Shown here piece after piece: positions 34,194 through 42,046 of a stretch of 64,000 nt of DNA. Position 1 is the stretch's first letter; the number at the start of each line of letters is the position of its first letter. Below the pieces are notes generated by a model that was given only the letters and a program-made list of their open reading frames with translations, had not been told where the DNA came from and ran no database searches. Origin of the DNA: Terrabacter sp. MAHUQ-38 (lineage in GTDB: Bacteria; Actinomycetota; Actinomycetes; Actinomycetales; Dermatophilaceae). The translations under genes were made by a program, and so were the position numbers. The DNA lies in contig NZ_JACVCU010000001.1 in the NCBI RefSeq assembly GCF_014518425.1, positions 1,453,732 through 1,517,731 of the forward strand, read 5' to 3'.

Positions 34194-35210
34194 ATGCGTC
34201 GCTACCGGTCGTCGCTGCGTCCGCTCGTGGGTGCCGTGATCCTCGCCGTCCTCGTCTGGCGCCTGGGTTCGGGCCCGTTCGTGGACGCCGTGCTCGGCAT
34301 CGACGCCCGCTCCCTGGCCGCGGCGGCCCTCCTCGCCGCCCTGACCACGGTGTGCGGCGCGTGGCGGTGGGTCCTCGTGGCCCGTGGTCTCGGCGTCGAG
34401 CTCTCGCTGCGCTCCGCCGTCGCCGAGTGCTACCGGTCCCAGTTCCTCAACGTGACGCTCCCCGGCGGGGTGATCGGCGACGTGCGCCGCGGCGTGCGTC
34501 ACGGTCGCGACGTCGGCGACCTCGGCCGGGGGCTGCGCTCGGTCGTCTGGGAGCGCTCGGCGGGTCAGTTCGTCCTCGGGGGCCTCACGCTCGGTGCCCT
34601 CCTGCTCCTGCCGTCACCGCTGCACCCCGTGCCCGCGGGCGCAGAACCCAGCGGCACGGCAGGGGCGTCCGCTGCGTCCGCTGTCGTGGCCCTCGGCACG
34701 CTCGTCGCCGCGCTGGCCGCCTTGCTCCTCGTGAGCAGGCGAGCGAAGCGCAGCACTGACGGGAGTCTGCCGGGGCGCGTGGTGCGGGCAGCGCTCGCCG
34801 ACGTACGCGCGGGCCTGCTGGGACGGCATACGTGGCCGGGTGTGGTGGCGGCGTCCGCCGTCGTCGTGGCCGGTCACGTGGTCACCTTCGTCGTCGCAGC
34901 GCGCAGTGCCGGCGTGACCGCCCCGCTGCTGGGACTGGCGCCCCTCGCGTTGGTCGTCCTCGTCGCGATGGGCCTGCCGCTCAACGTCGCCGGCTGGGGG
35001 CCGCGCGAGGGTGCGGCCGCCTGGGCTTTCGGCGCGGCCGGCCTCGGCGCCTCGGCCGGCGTGGGCACCGCTGTGGTCTATGGCGTCATGGTGCTCGTTG
35101 CGAGCCTGCCCGGGGCTGCGCTGCTGGTCGTCGCCCGACGAGCCGCGCCAGCCCGCGACCACCCGCTGAACGCACCCGCCCTCGTCATGGAGGGCGGTGC
35201 CCGTGGCTGA
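34194..35210 (+). CDS. Lysylphosphatidylglycerol synthase TM / UPF0104-like flippase protein
   Basis: A 338-residue membrane protein of the UPF0104/LPG-synthase TM family. The start has a basic tail then helices such as LRPLVGAVILAVLVWRL and LAAAALLAALTTVCGAWRWV, and the family motif segment YRSQFLNVTLPGGVIGDVRR is present near residue 85. WGPREGAAAWAFG is the second conserved loop. Members flip lipids or lipid-linked products, or form the membrane part of MprF. GGAGGAG precedes the ATG at 34194. An in-frame ATG at 34119 that overlaps the glycosyltransferase is an alternative. It probably moves the glycosylated product or lipid across the membrane. Confidence 0.82.
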   Translation: MRRYRSSLRPLVGAVILAVLVWRLGSGPFVDAVLGIDARSLAAAALLAALTTVCGAWRWVLVARGLGVELSLRSAVAECYRSQFLNVTLPGGVIGDVRRGVRHGRDVGDLGRGLRSVVWERSAGQFVLGGLTLGALLLLPSPLHPVPAGAEPSGTAGASAASAVVALGTLVAALAALLLVSRRAKRSTDGSLPGRVVRAALADVRAGLLGRHTWPGVVAASAVVVAGHVVTFVVAARSAGVTAPLLGLAPLALVVLVAMGLPLNVAGWGPREGAAAWAFGAAGLGASAGVGTAVVYGVMVLVASLPGAALLVVARRAAPARDHPLNAPALVMEGGARG

Positions 35211-35901
35211 CCGTCCCTACACCCTGCTCAGCTGCGGCATGTCGATCGACGGCTTCCTCAGCACCCGCGCCACCACCCGGCTGATGTTGTCCAACGACGC
35301 CGACTTCGACCGCGTCGACGGTGAGCGGGCCGCCAGCGACGCGATCCTCGTGGGGGCCGGCACCATCCGCAAGGACAACCCTCGCCTGCTCGTGCGGTCC
35401 GCAGAGCGACGTGCCGCGAGGGTGGACCGGGGTCTCCCGCCGTCGCCGACAAAGGTCACCGTCACGCGAAGAGCCGAGCTCGACTGTGCCGCAAGCTTCT
35501 TCGCTCCAGATGACACGGACAAGCTCGTGTACTGCTCGACCGACGCGGTGGACGCTGCTCGCGACCGCCTCGGTTCGGCCGCCGACGTGGTGGACGCCGG
35601 GCACGAGGTCTCGATGCGGCGGGTCTGCGAGGACCTCGTCGACCGCGGCGTGCGGCGCCTCATGGTCGAAGGAGGGGGAACGGTGCACACCCAGCTGCTC
35701 ACCGACGACCTTGCCGACGAGCTGCAGCTCGTCGTCGCGCCGTTCTTCGTCGGCGACTCCGGTGCCTGCCGGTTCGTCGGCGACGGCGCCTATCCCTGGA
35801 ACCCTGACCGGCGCGCCACGCTGGCCGAGGTGCGCCAGATCGGTGACGTGGTGCTCCTCCGGTACGCCCTGTCCCCGCGGTTCGGGACGGACGCGCCGTG
35901 A
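35197..35901 (+). CDS. RibD C-terminal / dihydrofolate-reductase-like protein
   Basis: A 234-residue reductase of the RibD C-terminal fold. YTLLSCGMSIDGFLS is the family opening, ILVGAGTIRKDNPRLLVR is the substrate/NADPH-binding strand-loop seen in bacterial pyrimidine reductases, and RRLMVEGGGTVHTQLL is the conserved GG-x-x-x-H/L segment. RibD reduces the ribosyl chain of the GTP-cyclohydrolase II product. Here no deaminase domain is attached. The GTG at 35197 overlaps the flippase gene by 14 bases and its stop overlaps ribA by four. It would use the product of the adjacent RibA homologue, either for riboflavin or for a different compound. Confidence 0.88.
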   Translation: MPVADRPYTLLSCGMSIDGFLSTRATTRLMLSNDADFDRVDGERAASDAILVGAGTIRKDNPRLLVRSAERRAARVDRGLPPSPTKVTVTRRAELDCAASFFAPDDTDKLVYCSTDAVDAARDRLGSAADVVDAGHEVSMRRVCEDLVDRGVRRLMVEGGGTVHTQLLTDDLADELQLVVAPFFVGDSGACRFVGDGAYPWNPDRRATLAEVRQIGDVVLLRYALSPRFGTDAP

Positions 35902-36575
35902 GCCGGGCGCCGGAGCGGCCTGCCGCTGCACGGATCCGGACGCAGGTCACGGTGCCGCTGGCCTTCTCGGACGGCTTCGAGACGTCGGCCCGCGCCTTCA
36001 CGTTCGACGGCCTGGTCGACGGACTCGAACACGTCGCCCTCGGCCTGGGCGACCGAGCAGGCCCGCTCGACCCGGACGCCCGGAGCGCCGTCCCGACCCT
36101 GACGCGGCTGCACAGCGAGTGCCTCACGGGTGATGTCTTCGGCAGTCAGCGCTGCGACTGCGGACCGCAGCTGCGCGAGGCCGTCGAACGCCTCGACGCC
36201 GCCGGCGGCTTCCTGCTCTACCTGCGCCAGGAGGGCCGCGGCATCGGCCTCTACGCCAAGCTCGACGCATACGTGCTGCAGGACGGCGGGCTCGACACCT
36301 ACGAGGCCAACCAGGCACTCGGCTACGCCGCGGACGAACGCGACTACACGGTCGCGGCCCAGATGCTCGGCGCCCTGGGGGTCGAGCGCGTGTCACTGCT
36401 GAGCAACAACCCCGACAAGGCCGACCAGCTGCACCGGCTCGGGATCACGGTGGCCCGCCGCGTGCCCACCGGCGTGCACCTGTCCGACGCGAACGCGCAG
36501 TACCTCGCCACCAAGGCGGAGCGCGGCCTCCACGCGCTCGACCTGAGCGTCGAGGACCGTCGCGGGACGGCATGA
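35898..36575 (+). CDS. ribA: GTP cyclohydrolase II
   Basis: A 225-residue GTP cyclohydrolase II without the RibB (DHBP synthase) fusion. The zinc site is HSECLTGDVFGSQRCDCG with Cys75, Cys86 and Cys88, the phosphate site is RQEGRGIGL, and the catalytic Tyr of E. coli (Tyr105) corresponds to Tyr125 in LDAYVLQD, with the Arg128 equivalent at Arg148 in AADERDY. So all catalytic residues are kept and it should open the GTP ring with loss of formate and pyrophosphate. Some Streptomyces paralogues replace this Tyr and make a formylated product, but this one does not. It is the last gene of the cluster, before a strong hairpin. Confidence 0.93.
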   Translation: MSRAPERPAAARIRTQVTVPLAFSDGFETSARAFTFDGLVDGLEHVALGLGDRAGPLDPDARSAVPTLTRLHSECLTGDVFGSQRCDCGPQLREAVERLDAAGGFLLYLRQEGRGIGLYAKLDAYVLQDGGLDTYEANQALGYAADERDYTVAAQMLGALGVERVSLLSNNPDKADQLHRLGITVARRVPTGVHLSDANAQYLATKAERGLHALDLSVEDRRGTA

Positions 36576-36595
36576 GAGCCGGCCCGGGGGGCGAA

Positions 36596-36628
36596 GGGGC
36601 GCACGGGGCGAGGTGCCCCGTGCGCCCC
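36596..36628. terminator. Perfect 14-bp hairpin between ribA and the M23 gene
   Basis: GGGGCGCACGGGGC at 36596-36609 pairs fully with 36615-36628 across a 5-base loop (GAGGT). It lies between two convergent genes, so it can stop both ribA and M23 transcripts. There is no T run on either side, which is common for actinobacterial terminators. Confidence 0.8.
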
Positions 36629-36639
36629 TGTCCGTCACG

Positions 36640-37218
36640 TCACGCGTAGTAGTTCGAGCTCCGCGGCCACGAACCGGTCGGCGGGACCCAGCCCTCCATC
36701 GTCGACGGAAGGGACTGCCGGGTGTTGCAGTTGATCACCGAGTAGTGCAGGTGCGGCGCGGTGGCGGCGCCGGTGCTCCCGGACCAGCCGATGATGCGCC
36801 CCTGCGGCACCCAGTTCCCCGGCTCGTAGAACGAGCGGTTGAGGTGCGCGTACTGGGTGCACTGGCCGTTGGGGTGGCGGATGATCACCTCGATGCCGTT
36901 CTGCCAGTACGGAGACCAGTTCGAGATGACGATCCAGCCTCCCTGCGTCGCCGAGACCTCGTAGTTGGCCGGCAGGCCGAGGTCCCACGCGTACCGGTTG
37001 TAGTAGTCCTGGTGGGAGTACGCGCCGCCGTTGCCCTGGGTGACCTGGTAGCTCTCACCGGCGGGATAGGGCGCCTTGTAGTAGCCGTCTGCCGATGCGG
37101 TCGACGCTCCCGTGAGGGCGGTCGAGGCGGCCAGGGCGACGGTGCCGACGAAGATGCCGATCCGCCGAGACAGCGACGTCTTGCGGCCCCTGGTTGCGGG
37201 GCGCAACATTCCGAACAT
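36640..37218 (-). CDS. Secreted M23 family metallopeptidase
   Basis: A 192-residue exported protein. A basic N-terminal region and membrane helix (RRIGIFVGTVALAASTALTG, cut after ASA) form the signal peptide. The mature part carries an M23 LytM fold: SHQDYYNRYAWDLGLP gives the His/Asp zinc ligands and TAPHLHYSV is the H-x-H motif. VGRIIGWSGSTG is replaced by QGRIIGWSGSTGA, the usual strand before the H-x-H. M23 enzymes cut peptidoglycan cross-bridges. The start at 37218 has AGGAA 8 or so bases before it. It is divergent from the GAF-ANTAR gene. Confidence 0.88.
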   Translation of the reverse strand: MFGMLRPATRGRKTSLSRRIGIFVGTVALAASTALTGASTASADGYYKAPYPAGESYQVTQGNGGAYSHQDYYNRYAWDLGLPANYEVSATQGGWIVISNWSPYWQNGIEVIIRHPNGQCTQYAHLNRSFYEPGNWVPQGRIIGWSGSTGAATAPHLHYSVINCNTRQSLPSTMEGWVPPTGSWPRSSNYYA

Positions 37219-37497
37219 GAGTGGTTCCTTCCGGTGATGGGGTGTCGTGATCCACTGCTCCCAGGACGATGAGACTGCGGTGCCGGGTGGTGGTCGCAGG
37301 GGTGGGAGGCCCAGTCCAGCCAGCCGACCTGCGCGGGGCAATCCATCAAGTGGTCGGCTTCATCGACCCTGCTCACGCCCGCCCGGCGGTATGTTCACAA
37401 CATCGGGCACGACAACACGCGACACCACCCCGCGCGTGCGGCCGCGAACGGCTCCTACAGAAGCTTGGGAACGCCGGCCCGTGAGGAGGCACTCCCC

Positions 37498-38289
37498 ATG
37501 CACGACGTTCACCCGCCGCCCTCCGCGCAGGCCGCGGCCGGCCCCACCGTCTCGAACCTGGACGAGAACATGAGCGCCCTGCTGGAGGTCGCGTCCCAGG
37601 CGATCCCGCAGATCGAGCACGCCGGCGTCCTCGTCACGCACCGGCCCGCCCCCATGACCGCTGCGGCGTCCAGCGCCTTCGCGGTGTCGGTACAGCAGCT
37701 GCACCTCGAGCTGGACGAGGGCCCGTGCTTCGAGGCGCTCAACACCGGCCTGACCGTGGTCAGCGAGGACGTCCGACGCGACCGCCGCTGGCCGGCATAC
37801 GGTTCCGCCGCTGCCGCCCTCGGGCTGCGCTCCCAGCTCGCCGTGCCCCTCATCTGGGAGAACCGCACCGTCGGCTCCCTCGGTCTCTACTGGACGACGC
37901 GCCACGTCCTGGACGTCCACACACTCACCCTGGCCCAGACGTTCGCCGCGCAGACCGGGGCCACGGTGGGTCTCGGCCGCAAGGTCGAGCAGCTCGAGTC
38001 GGCGATGGCGACCCGGCAGATGATCGGGCAGGCCACGGGGATCCTGATGGAGCGCCACGGCATGGACGCCACGTCCGCGTTCAACTACCTGCGCCGCAAC
38101 TCGCAGAATGCCAACGTCAAGCTGCGCGACATCGCCCTGGAGTTCCTTCGCACGGGTGCCCTGCCCGAGCCTCCGCCCGGATCCGAGGCATCTCCGAACC
38201 GTGACAAATCGGCCTCTATGGGTATGCGAACCATGCCACCGTCCGGCTCCAGCAACGTGGCACAGGCGGTGGCACCTACCGTCCCCTGA
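37498..38289 (+). CDS. GAF and ANTAR domain protein (RNA antiterminator)
   Basis: A 263-residue regulator. A GAF domain occupies about residues 30-165 (LELDEGPCFEALNTGLTVVS is typical of actinobacterial members). An ANTAR domain follows at about 175-225 with TRQMIGQATGILMERHGMDA and KLRDIALEF, the three-helix RNA-binding module that frees transcripts from terminator hairpins. The last 35 residues are a Pro/Ser-rich tail. GAGGAGG lies 7 bases before the ATG. The ligand of the GAF domain and the controlled transcripts are unknown. Two small genes follow on the same strand. Confidence 0.9.
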   Translation: MHDVHPPPSAQAAAGPTVSNLDENMSALLEVASQAIPQIEHAGVLVTHRPAPMTAAASSAFAVSVQQLHLELDEGPCFEALNTGLTVVSEDVRRDRRWPAYGSAAAALGLRSQLAVPLIWENRTVGSLGLYWTTRHVLDVHTLTLAQTFAAQTGATVGLGRKVEQLESAMATRQMIGQATGILMERHGMDATSAFNYLRRNSQNANVKLRDIALEFLRTGALPEPPPGSEASPNRDKSASMGMRTMPPSGSSNVAQAVAPTVP

Positions 38290-38485
38290 GACTCCGCATC
38301 CGCACGGGTTCGGTCGAGCCACTCCGTCGTGCTCAGGCCGGCCCGGAGACGCATCGGGTCGGAGCAGTTCCCGGGACGAGCGGCAGGCATCTCCTTACCC
38401 TTGAGAGGCAGGGGGTTTTGGTCGCGATGGGCTGGCCTGCTGTGAGGCTCCGCCAGCCTCTGGAGCGCAGGGAGCTGTGCGACTC

Positions 38486-38701
38486 ATGGGTGCTGAGCGG
38501 GAAGAGCTGCCGCTGCCGGCCGGCGGCGACCTCGTCGACGCGCGGCTGCGCGAGGAGATCGAGCTGCTCACGCGGGTCATCGACCTGGTCGCTGACTACC
38601 CGACCCATCTGACCACCTGGCAGATCGATGCGCTCCTGGACGTCGGGCGGCCCCATGACCTACCCGAGCGGCGGCGGCGTCGACGTCGACGGGATGCGTG
38701 A
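38486..38701 (+). CDS. Small hypothetical protein, helical
   Basis: A 71-residue protein (MGAEREELPLPAGGD...). The central part LREEIELLTRVIDLVADYPT is helical and amphipathic, and the C-terminus is a run of basic residues. I recognise no family. It lies between the GAF-ANTAR gene and another small gene on the same strand and has the codon pattern of a real gene. A GTG nine bases earlier is an alternative start. It may be a small regulator or partner of the ANTAR protein. Confidence 0.5.
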   Translation: MGAEREELPLPAGGDLVDARLREEIELLTRVIDLVADYPTHLTTWQIDALLDVGRPHDLPERRRRRRRRDA

Positions 38702-38766
38702 GCCGCCGACGTTGCGGGTAAGCAAAGACTGTCGATCTCGTCGACCGGCGCACAGGAGGTTCAGTG

Positions 38767-39009
38767 ATGGCTGCAGAGCTGCACCCGCTCGACGACCAGG
38801 CTGCCGCCCTGGAGTCGATGACGACCGATGAGCTGGTCGCGGAGCTCGCCAGGCTTCAGGACCGGATGTCCGCAGATGCGGCCTCGAGCGGGTACCGGCC
38901 CCACGCGGGGTACATGCATCGGCGAGCCGAGCTCGAACGCCGGGAGCGACGCATCGTGCGCGAGCTCGAACGCAGGTGCGGCGCGACGCCACCGGCTGAA
39001 GGCGCCTAG
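38767..39009 (+). CDS. Small hypothetical protein with coiled-coil-like helices
   Basis: An 80-residue protein beginning MAAELHPLDDQAAALESMTT. Charged heptad-like helices follow (DELVAELARLQDRM and HRRAELERRERRIVRELERR). An ideal AGGAGG (38754-38759) lies 7 bases before the ATG, which supports translation. I do not recognise a function. It ends 3 bases before the stop of the convergent GntR gene. Confidence 0.65.
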   Translation: MAAELHPLDDQAAALESMTTDELVAELARLQDRMSADAASSGYRPHAGYMHRRAELERRERRIVRELERRCGATPPAEGA

Positions 39010-39012
39010 CGC

Positions 39013-39693
39013 TCAGGCCGTTTGGCCGATCTCGTTGGTGTCGAACAGCTCCGCGATGAGCCCGCCGAGGTGTCGGCGGTGCTCGGCCGTGACGCGTGCC
39101 GCGTTGTCGGCGTCCTTCGCGCGGCACAGCTCGATGAGCTGGTTGTGGTGCTCGATGGTGTCCTGCCCGCCCAGGAGCGTGGAGAACTTGCGGTAGTAGA
39201 TGCGGTGGAGTGAGCCTTCGGCCTGGGTGATCAGCCGTTTGAGGAGCGGGTTGTGCGCAGCGTCGATGATGACGCCGTGCAGGGCGTCATCGGCGGCGAG
39301 AGCCGCCTGGGTGTCGTTCTTCTTGACCGCGGCCGCGAAGCGGGTGTTGGCCCGTCGCATGGTGGCGACGTCGTCGGCGGTGAGGTGTGGCACGGCGGTG
39401 CGCACGGCGAGCTGGTCGAGGACCTCGACCACGGACAGGGTCGCCTCGACGTCGGCACGGTCGAGGGTGGTGACCATGGTGTAGACCCCGGGCTTGGCCT
39501 CGACCAGGCCGGTGTCGGCGAGCCGGGCGAGCGCTTCGCGGACGGGGGTGCGGCTGAGGCCGAGCCGCTCCGCCAGGTCGCTGTCCTTGATCTTGCTGCC
39601 GGGCTCCAGCTCGCCGGTGACGATGGCCTGCCGGATGCGTTCGTAGGCCACGTCGCTCATGCGGGGCCGCTCCACCGACCAGTCCTGTGACAT
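39013..39693 (-). CDS. GntR family transcriptional regulator (FCD)
   Basis: A 226-residue regulator. The winged helix-turn-helix covers about residues 12-80 (YERIRQAIVTGELEPGSKI, DLAERLGLSRTPVREALARL). An FCD ligand domain follows (VEVLDQLAVRTAVPHL, DDALHGVIIDAAHNPLL, HHNQLIELCRA, AEHRRHL), with the metal-binding Asp and His residues typical of the subfamily. The ATG at 39693 has no Shine-Dalgarno, but TATTGT (rc of 39701-39706) lies 7 bases upstream as a -10 box, so it looks leaderless. ATG at 39660 is the alternative start. An operator-like palindrome covers this promoter and a similar site lies before the symporter gene, so autoregulation and control of the symporter operon are likely. Confidence 0.87.
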   Translation of the reverse strand: MSQDWSVERPRMSDVAYERIRQAIVTGELEPGSKIKDSDLAERLGLSRTPVREALARLADTGLVEAKPGVYTMVTTLDRADVEATLSVVEVLDQLAVRTAVPHLTADDVATMRRANTRFAAAVKKNDTQAALAADDALHGVIIDAAHNPLLKRLITQAEGSLHRIYYRKFSTLLGGQDTIEHHNQLIELCRAKDADNAARVTAEHRRHLGGLIAELFDTNEIGQTA

Positions 39694-39706
39694 ATTGGAC
39701 ACAATA
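39693..39706. promoter_or_regulatory. GntR operator-like palindrome over its own promoter
   Basis: TATTGGACACAATA has perfect TATTG and CAATA arms. It covers the predicted -10 box and the first base of the GntR gene. The similar sequence TATTGGATCCACTA, identical at 11 of 14 positions, occurs upstream of the symporter gene at 41968-41981. Two such sites in one module point to one regulator. Confidence 0.6.
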
Positions 39707-39742
39707 CTCTGGCCTGGCCCGCGAACGACAGTGCGTCGTTGC

Positions 39743-40492
39743 TCAGAGCGCGTCAGCGAGCTGACGGCCCCTGGGGTGCTGGTTGGTCTGGTCCACCCGG
39801 TCGAGGAGGGCTTGGGCAAGCACCGTCGCCGGGTCGATGACGGGGCACGGCGCCTGCCCGAGGGGCAGGCCCAACGGGATCTCCGTGCAGCCGGCCACGA
39901 TGACCTGGGCGCTCCGCTCGAACAGGTGGCGAGCCGCCGTCGTCAGCTGTTCGGCCACCTTCTCGTCCCGGGAGCCTGCCTTGACGGCCCGGATCGCGGG
40001 CATGACGTGGGTCGACTGCAGGTGCTGGTCGGGGGTGACCACGCTGATCCCGGCTTGGGCGAGCCACTGTTGGTAGAGCTGTGCGCGGATGGTGCCGGTG
40101 GTGGCCAGCAACCCGACGGCGCGGACGTGGGGCAGCGCCGTGACGAGGTGCTTGGCCACCTCGTCGACCATGTGCACCACTGGCAGCCCGAGCTGGGTGG
40201 ACACGGCGGGCAGGAACGCGTGGGCGGTGTTGCAGGGGATGGCCAGCAGGGTGGCGCCGGCACGACGCAGGATGGTCGCTCCGCGCAGCAGCCAGGGGGT
40301 GGGGTCAGGGCCGCCCTCGGTCAGGGCGAGGGTCCGGTCGGGGATGGTGGGGTCGGCCCAGATGACGACCTTGGGGTGGTCCTGGTCGGTCGCGACGGAG
40401 GTGAGGGCAACGAGCTTGGTGTAGAAGTCGGCGGTGGCCGCCGGACCCATCCCACCGAGGATGCCGATGACGTGGCCGGTGTCGGTGGTCAT
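39743..40492 (-). CDS. Aspartate/glutamate racemase family protein
   Basis: A 249-residue enzyme of the Asp/Glu racemase family. GILGGMGPAATADFYTKLV is the family opening, and the two catalytic Cys are in AIPCNTAHAF and VAGCTEIPLGL, so both acid-base residues are present. It interconverts L- and D-aspartate or related acidic amino acids, or acts on a related substrate such as hydantoin. The ATG overlaps the stop of the symporter gene (ATGA), so the two are coupled: the symporter likely brings in the amino acid that is racemised. Confidence 0.9.
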   Translation of the reverse strand: MTTDTGHVIGILGGMGPAATADFYTKLVALTSVATDQDHPKVVIWADPTIPDRTLALTEGGPDPTPWLLRGATILRRAGATLLAIPCNTAHAFLPAVSTQLGLPVVHMVDEVAKHLVTALPHVRAVGLLATTGTIRAQLYQQWLAQAGISVVTPDQHLQSTHVMPAIRAVKAGSRDEKVAEQLTTAARHLFERSAQVIVAGCTEIPLGLPLGQAPCPVIDPATVLAQALLDRVDQTNQHPRGRQLADAL

Positions 40493-41952
40493 GTCCGGTC
40501 GCCGTGCGCCTTGGAGTGGCCGTTGGAGGTGCCCGCGAAGGACGGGACGGCGTCGGTGTTGTCTACGGCGTTGTCCTCGTGGGTGCTCACCGGCGTGGCG
40601 GCGCAGAGCTCGGTGGAGTCGTGGACCGTGGTGCTGGCGCCGGTGGTGGTGCGGGCGGTGTCGCCGGCCTTGGCCTGGGCCTTCGCCACGGACTTCAGCT
40701 CGGACTTGTCGATCACGGCTGCGGCCAGGGAGTTGCCGACGACGTTGACGCCGGTCCGCGCCATGTCGACGATGAAGTCGACCCCGAGGAGCAGTGCCAC
40801 ACCCTCAGGTGGCAGGCCGATCGTGGCGCCCGCGGCGAGCAGGACGACGATCGATGCGGAGGCGACCCCGGCCATTCCCTTGGACAGGATGACCAGCACG
40901 CCGACCATGAGCATCAGCGCCGGCAGGGAGGTGTCCAGCCCGTAGGCGTTGGCGAGGAAGACCAGGGCGACGGCTTGGTAGAGCACGGAGCCGTCGGTGT
41001 TGAACGAGTACCCGAGCGGCACGACGAACGAGGTGGTCGAGCGGCTGATGCCGAACTTCTCGAGCCGCAGCAGCAGTGGAGCGAGCACGGCCTCGGAGCT
41101 GCGGGTGACGAAGGCGAGCCCGGCCAGGTCGCCGATGCTCTTGAGGAGCGGCACGTACCGGACGCCGAAGCTCGCGGCGATGATGGGGAAGATGACGCCG
41201 AGCACGATGACCAGGCCGAGGTAGACCACCCCGATGAAGCCGAGCAGGCTGGTGAGGTTGCCGAAGCCGTAGTGGGCCACGTCGTAGGCGATGAAGCCGA
41301 GCACGCCGAGCGGGGCCAGCCGGATGACGTAGCCGACGATCTTGAACATGGCCGCGGCCAGTGAGTCGAGCACCGTGGTCATTGGCTTGCCCGGCTCGCC
41401 GACCGCGGCCAGTGCGACACCGAGGAAGGTGGCAAACAGGATGACGGCCAGCAGGTTGCCCTCGGAGAAGGCGGCGAACACGTTCTTCGGGATCGCGTGC
41501 AGCAGCAGCTCGGCGAAGTCGATCCCCTTGTCGAGCTGCGCGACCGCCGAGGGGTCAGCGGTCGCCACTGGTGCGTTGGCGCCGATGTCGAACAGCTTCG
41601 CCAGCGTCACAGCGAGGACCAGGATGAGCGTGGTGACGACCTCGAAGTAGAGGATCGCCTTGCCGGCCATCCGGCCGACCTTCTTCACCGACTCCATGCG
41701 AGCGATGCCGAGCACGATCAACGGGAACACCAGGGGCACCACGACCATCTGGACGAGGTTCAGGAATGCCGTACCGACCAGCTTGAGGCCTTCGCCGACT
41801 CCCGGCGCGAGCACGCCGACGAGCGCACCCACGCCCACGCCGATGAGGGACTGGACGCCGACCGGGAGCTTCCACACCTGCCACCACCGCCGCCTCGGCG
41901 CCTGGGCCGCGGCAGGGAGTGCTGACGGGTTAACCACGCTGTGAGCTGCCAT
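40489..41952 (-). CDS. Dicarboxylate/amino acid:cation symporter (DAACS family)
   Basis: A 487-residue membrane transporter of the DctA/GltP family. About eight helices plus two re-entrant loops are present. The family signature is visible in TRSSEAVLAPLLLRL (serine-rich loop), VVPLGYSFNTDGSVLYQAVA and AGVASASIVVLLAAGATIGLP. The C-terminal tail (residues about 430-487) is extended, hydrophilic and Thr/Ser-rich, which is unusual. The start at 41952 has GGAGG 7 bases before it, inside an AT-rich palindrome. It takes up aspartate, glutamate or C4-dicarboxylates with H+ or Na+. It precedes the racemase and GntR gene in one transcript. Confidence 0.92.
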   Translation of the reverse strand: MAAHSVVNPSALPAAAQAPRRRWWQVWKLPVGVQSLIGVGVGALVGVLAPGVGEGLKLVGTAFLNLVQMVVVPLVFPLIVLGIARMESVKKVGRMAGKAILYFEVVTTLILVLAVTLAKLFDIGANAPVATADPSAVAQLDKGIDFAELLLHAIPKNVFAAFSEGNLLAVILFATFLGVALAAVGEPGKPMTTVLDSLAAAMFKIVGYVIRLAPLGVLGFIAYDVAHYGFGNLTSLLGFIGVVYLGLVIVLGVIFPIIAASFGVRYVPLLKSIGDLAGLAFVTRSSEAVLAPLLLRLEKFGISRSTTSFVVPLGYSFNTDGSVLYQAVALVFLANAYGLDTSLPALMLMVGVLVILSKGMAGVASASIVVLLAAGATIGLPPEGVALLLGVDFIVDMARTGVNVVGNSLAAAVIDKSELKSVAKAQAKAGDTARTTTGASTTVHDSTELCAATPVSTHEDNAVDNTDAVPSFAGTSNGHSKAHGDRT

Positions 41953-41961
41953 GCTATGCCT

Positions 41962-41981
41962 CCAATATATTGGATCCACTA
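41962..41981. promoter_or_regulatory. AT-rich palindrome and GntR-like site before the symporter gene
   Basis: CCAATATATTGG (41962-41973) is a perfect 12-base palindrome next to the Shine-Dalgarno, and TATTGGATCCACTA (41968-41981) resembles the site at the GntR promoter. A protein bound here would block both transcription and ribosome access. The density of A and T is rare in this genome. Confidence 0.6.
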
Positions 41982-42046
41982 TGTTGCATGTCAGCGTGAC
42001 TCCACCGTCGGGTCCTGTCAAGACCGCACGGCGGCAAAGTTCCTGC

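Noticed and set aside
35197..36575. Ordinary riboflavin biosynthesis operon
   Set aside because: The deaminase half of RibD, ribB, ribH and ribE are absent, and the neighbours are envelope-type genes. A secondary role is more likely, although the enzymes themselves are normal.
37219..37497. Possible c-di-AMP (ydaO) riboswitch upstream of the M23 peptidase
   Set aside because: Actinobacterial cell-wall hydrolases often have one, but I could not find the conserved core. A covariance-model search would decide it.
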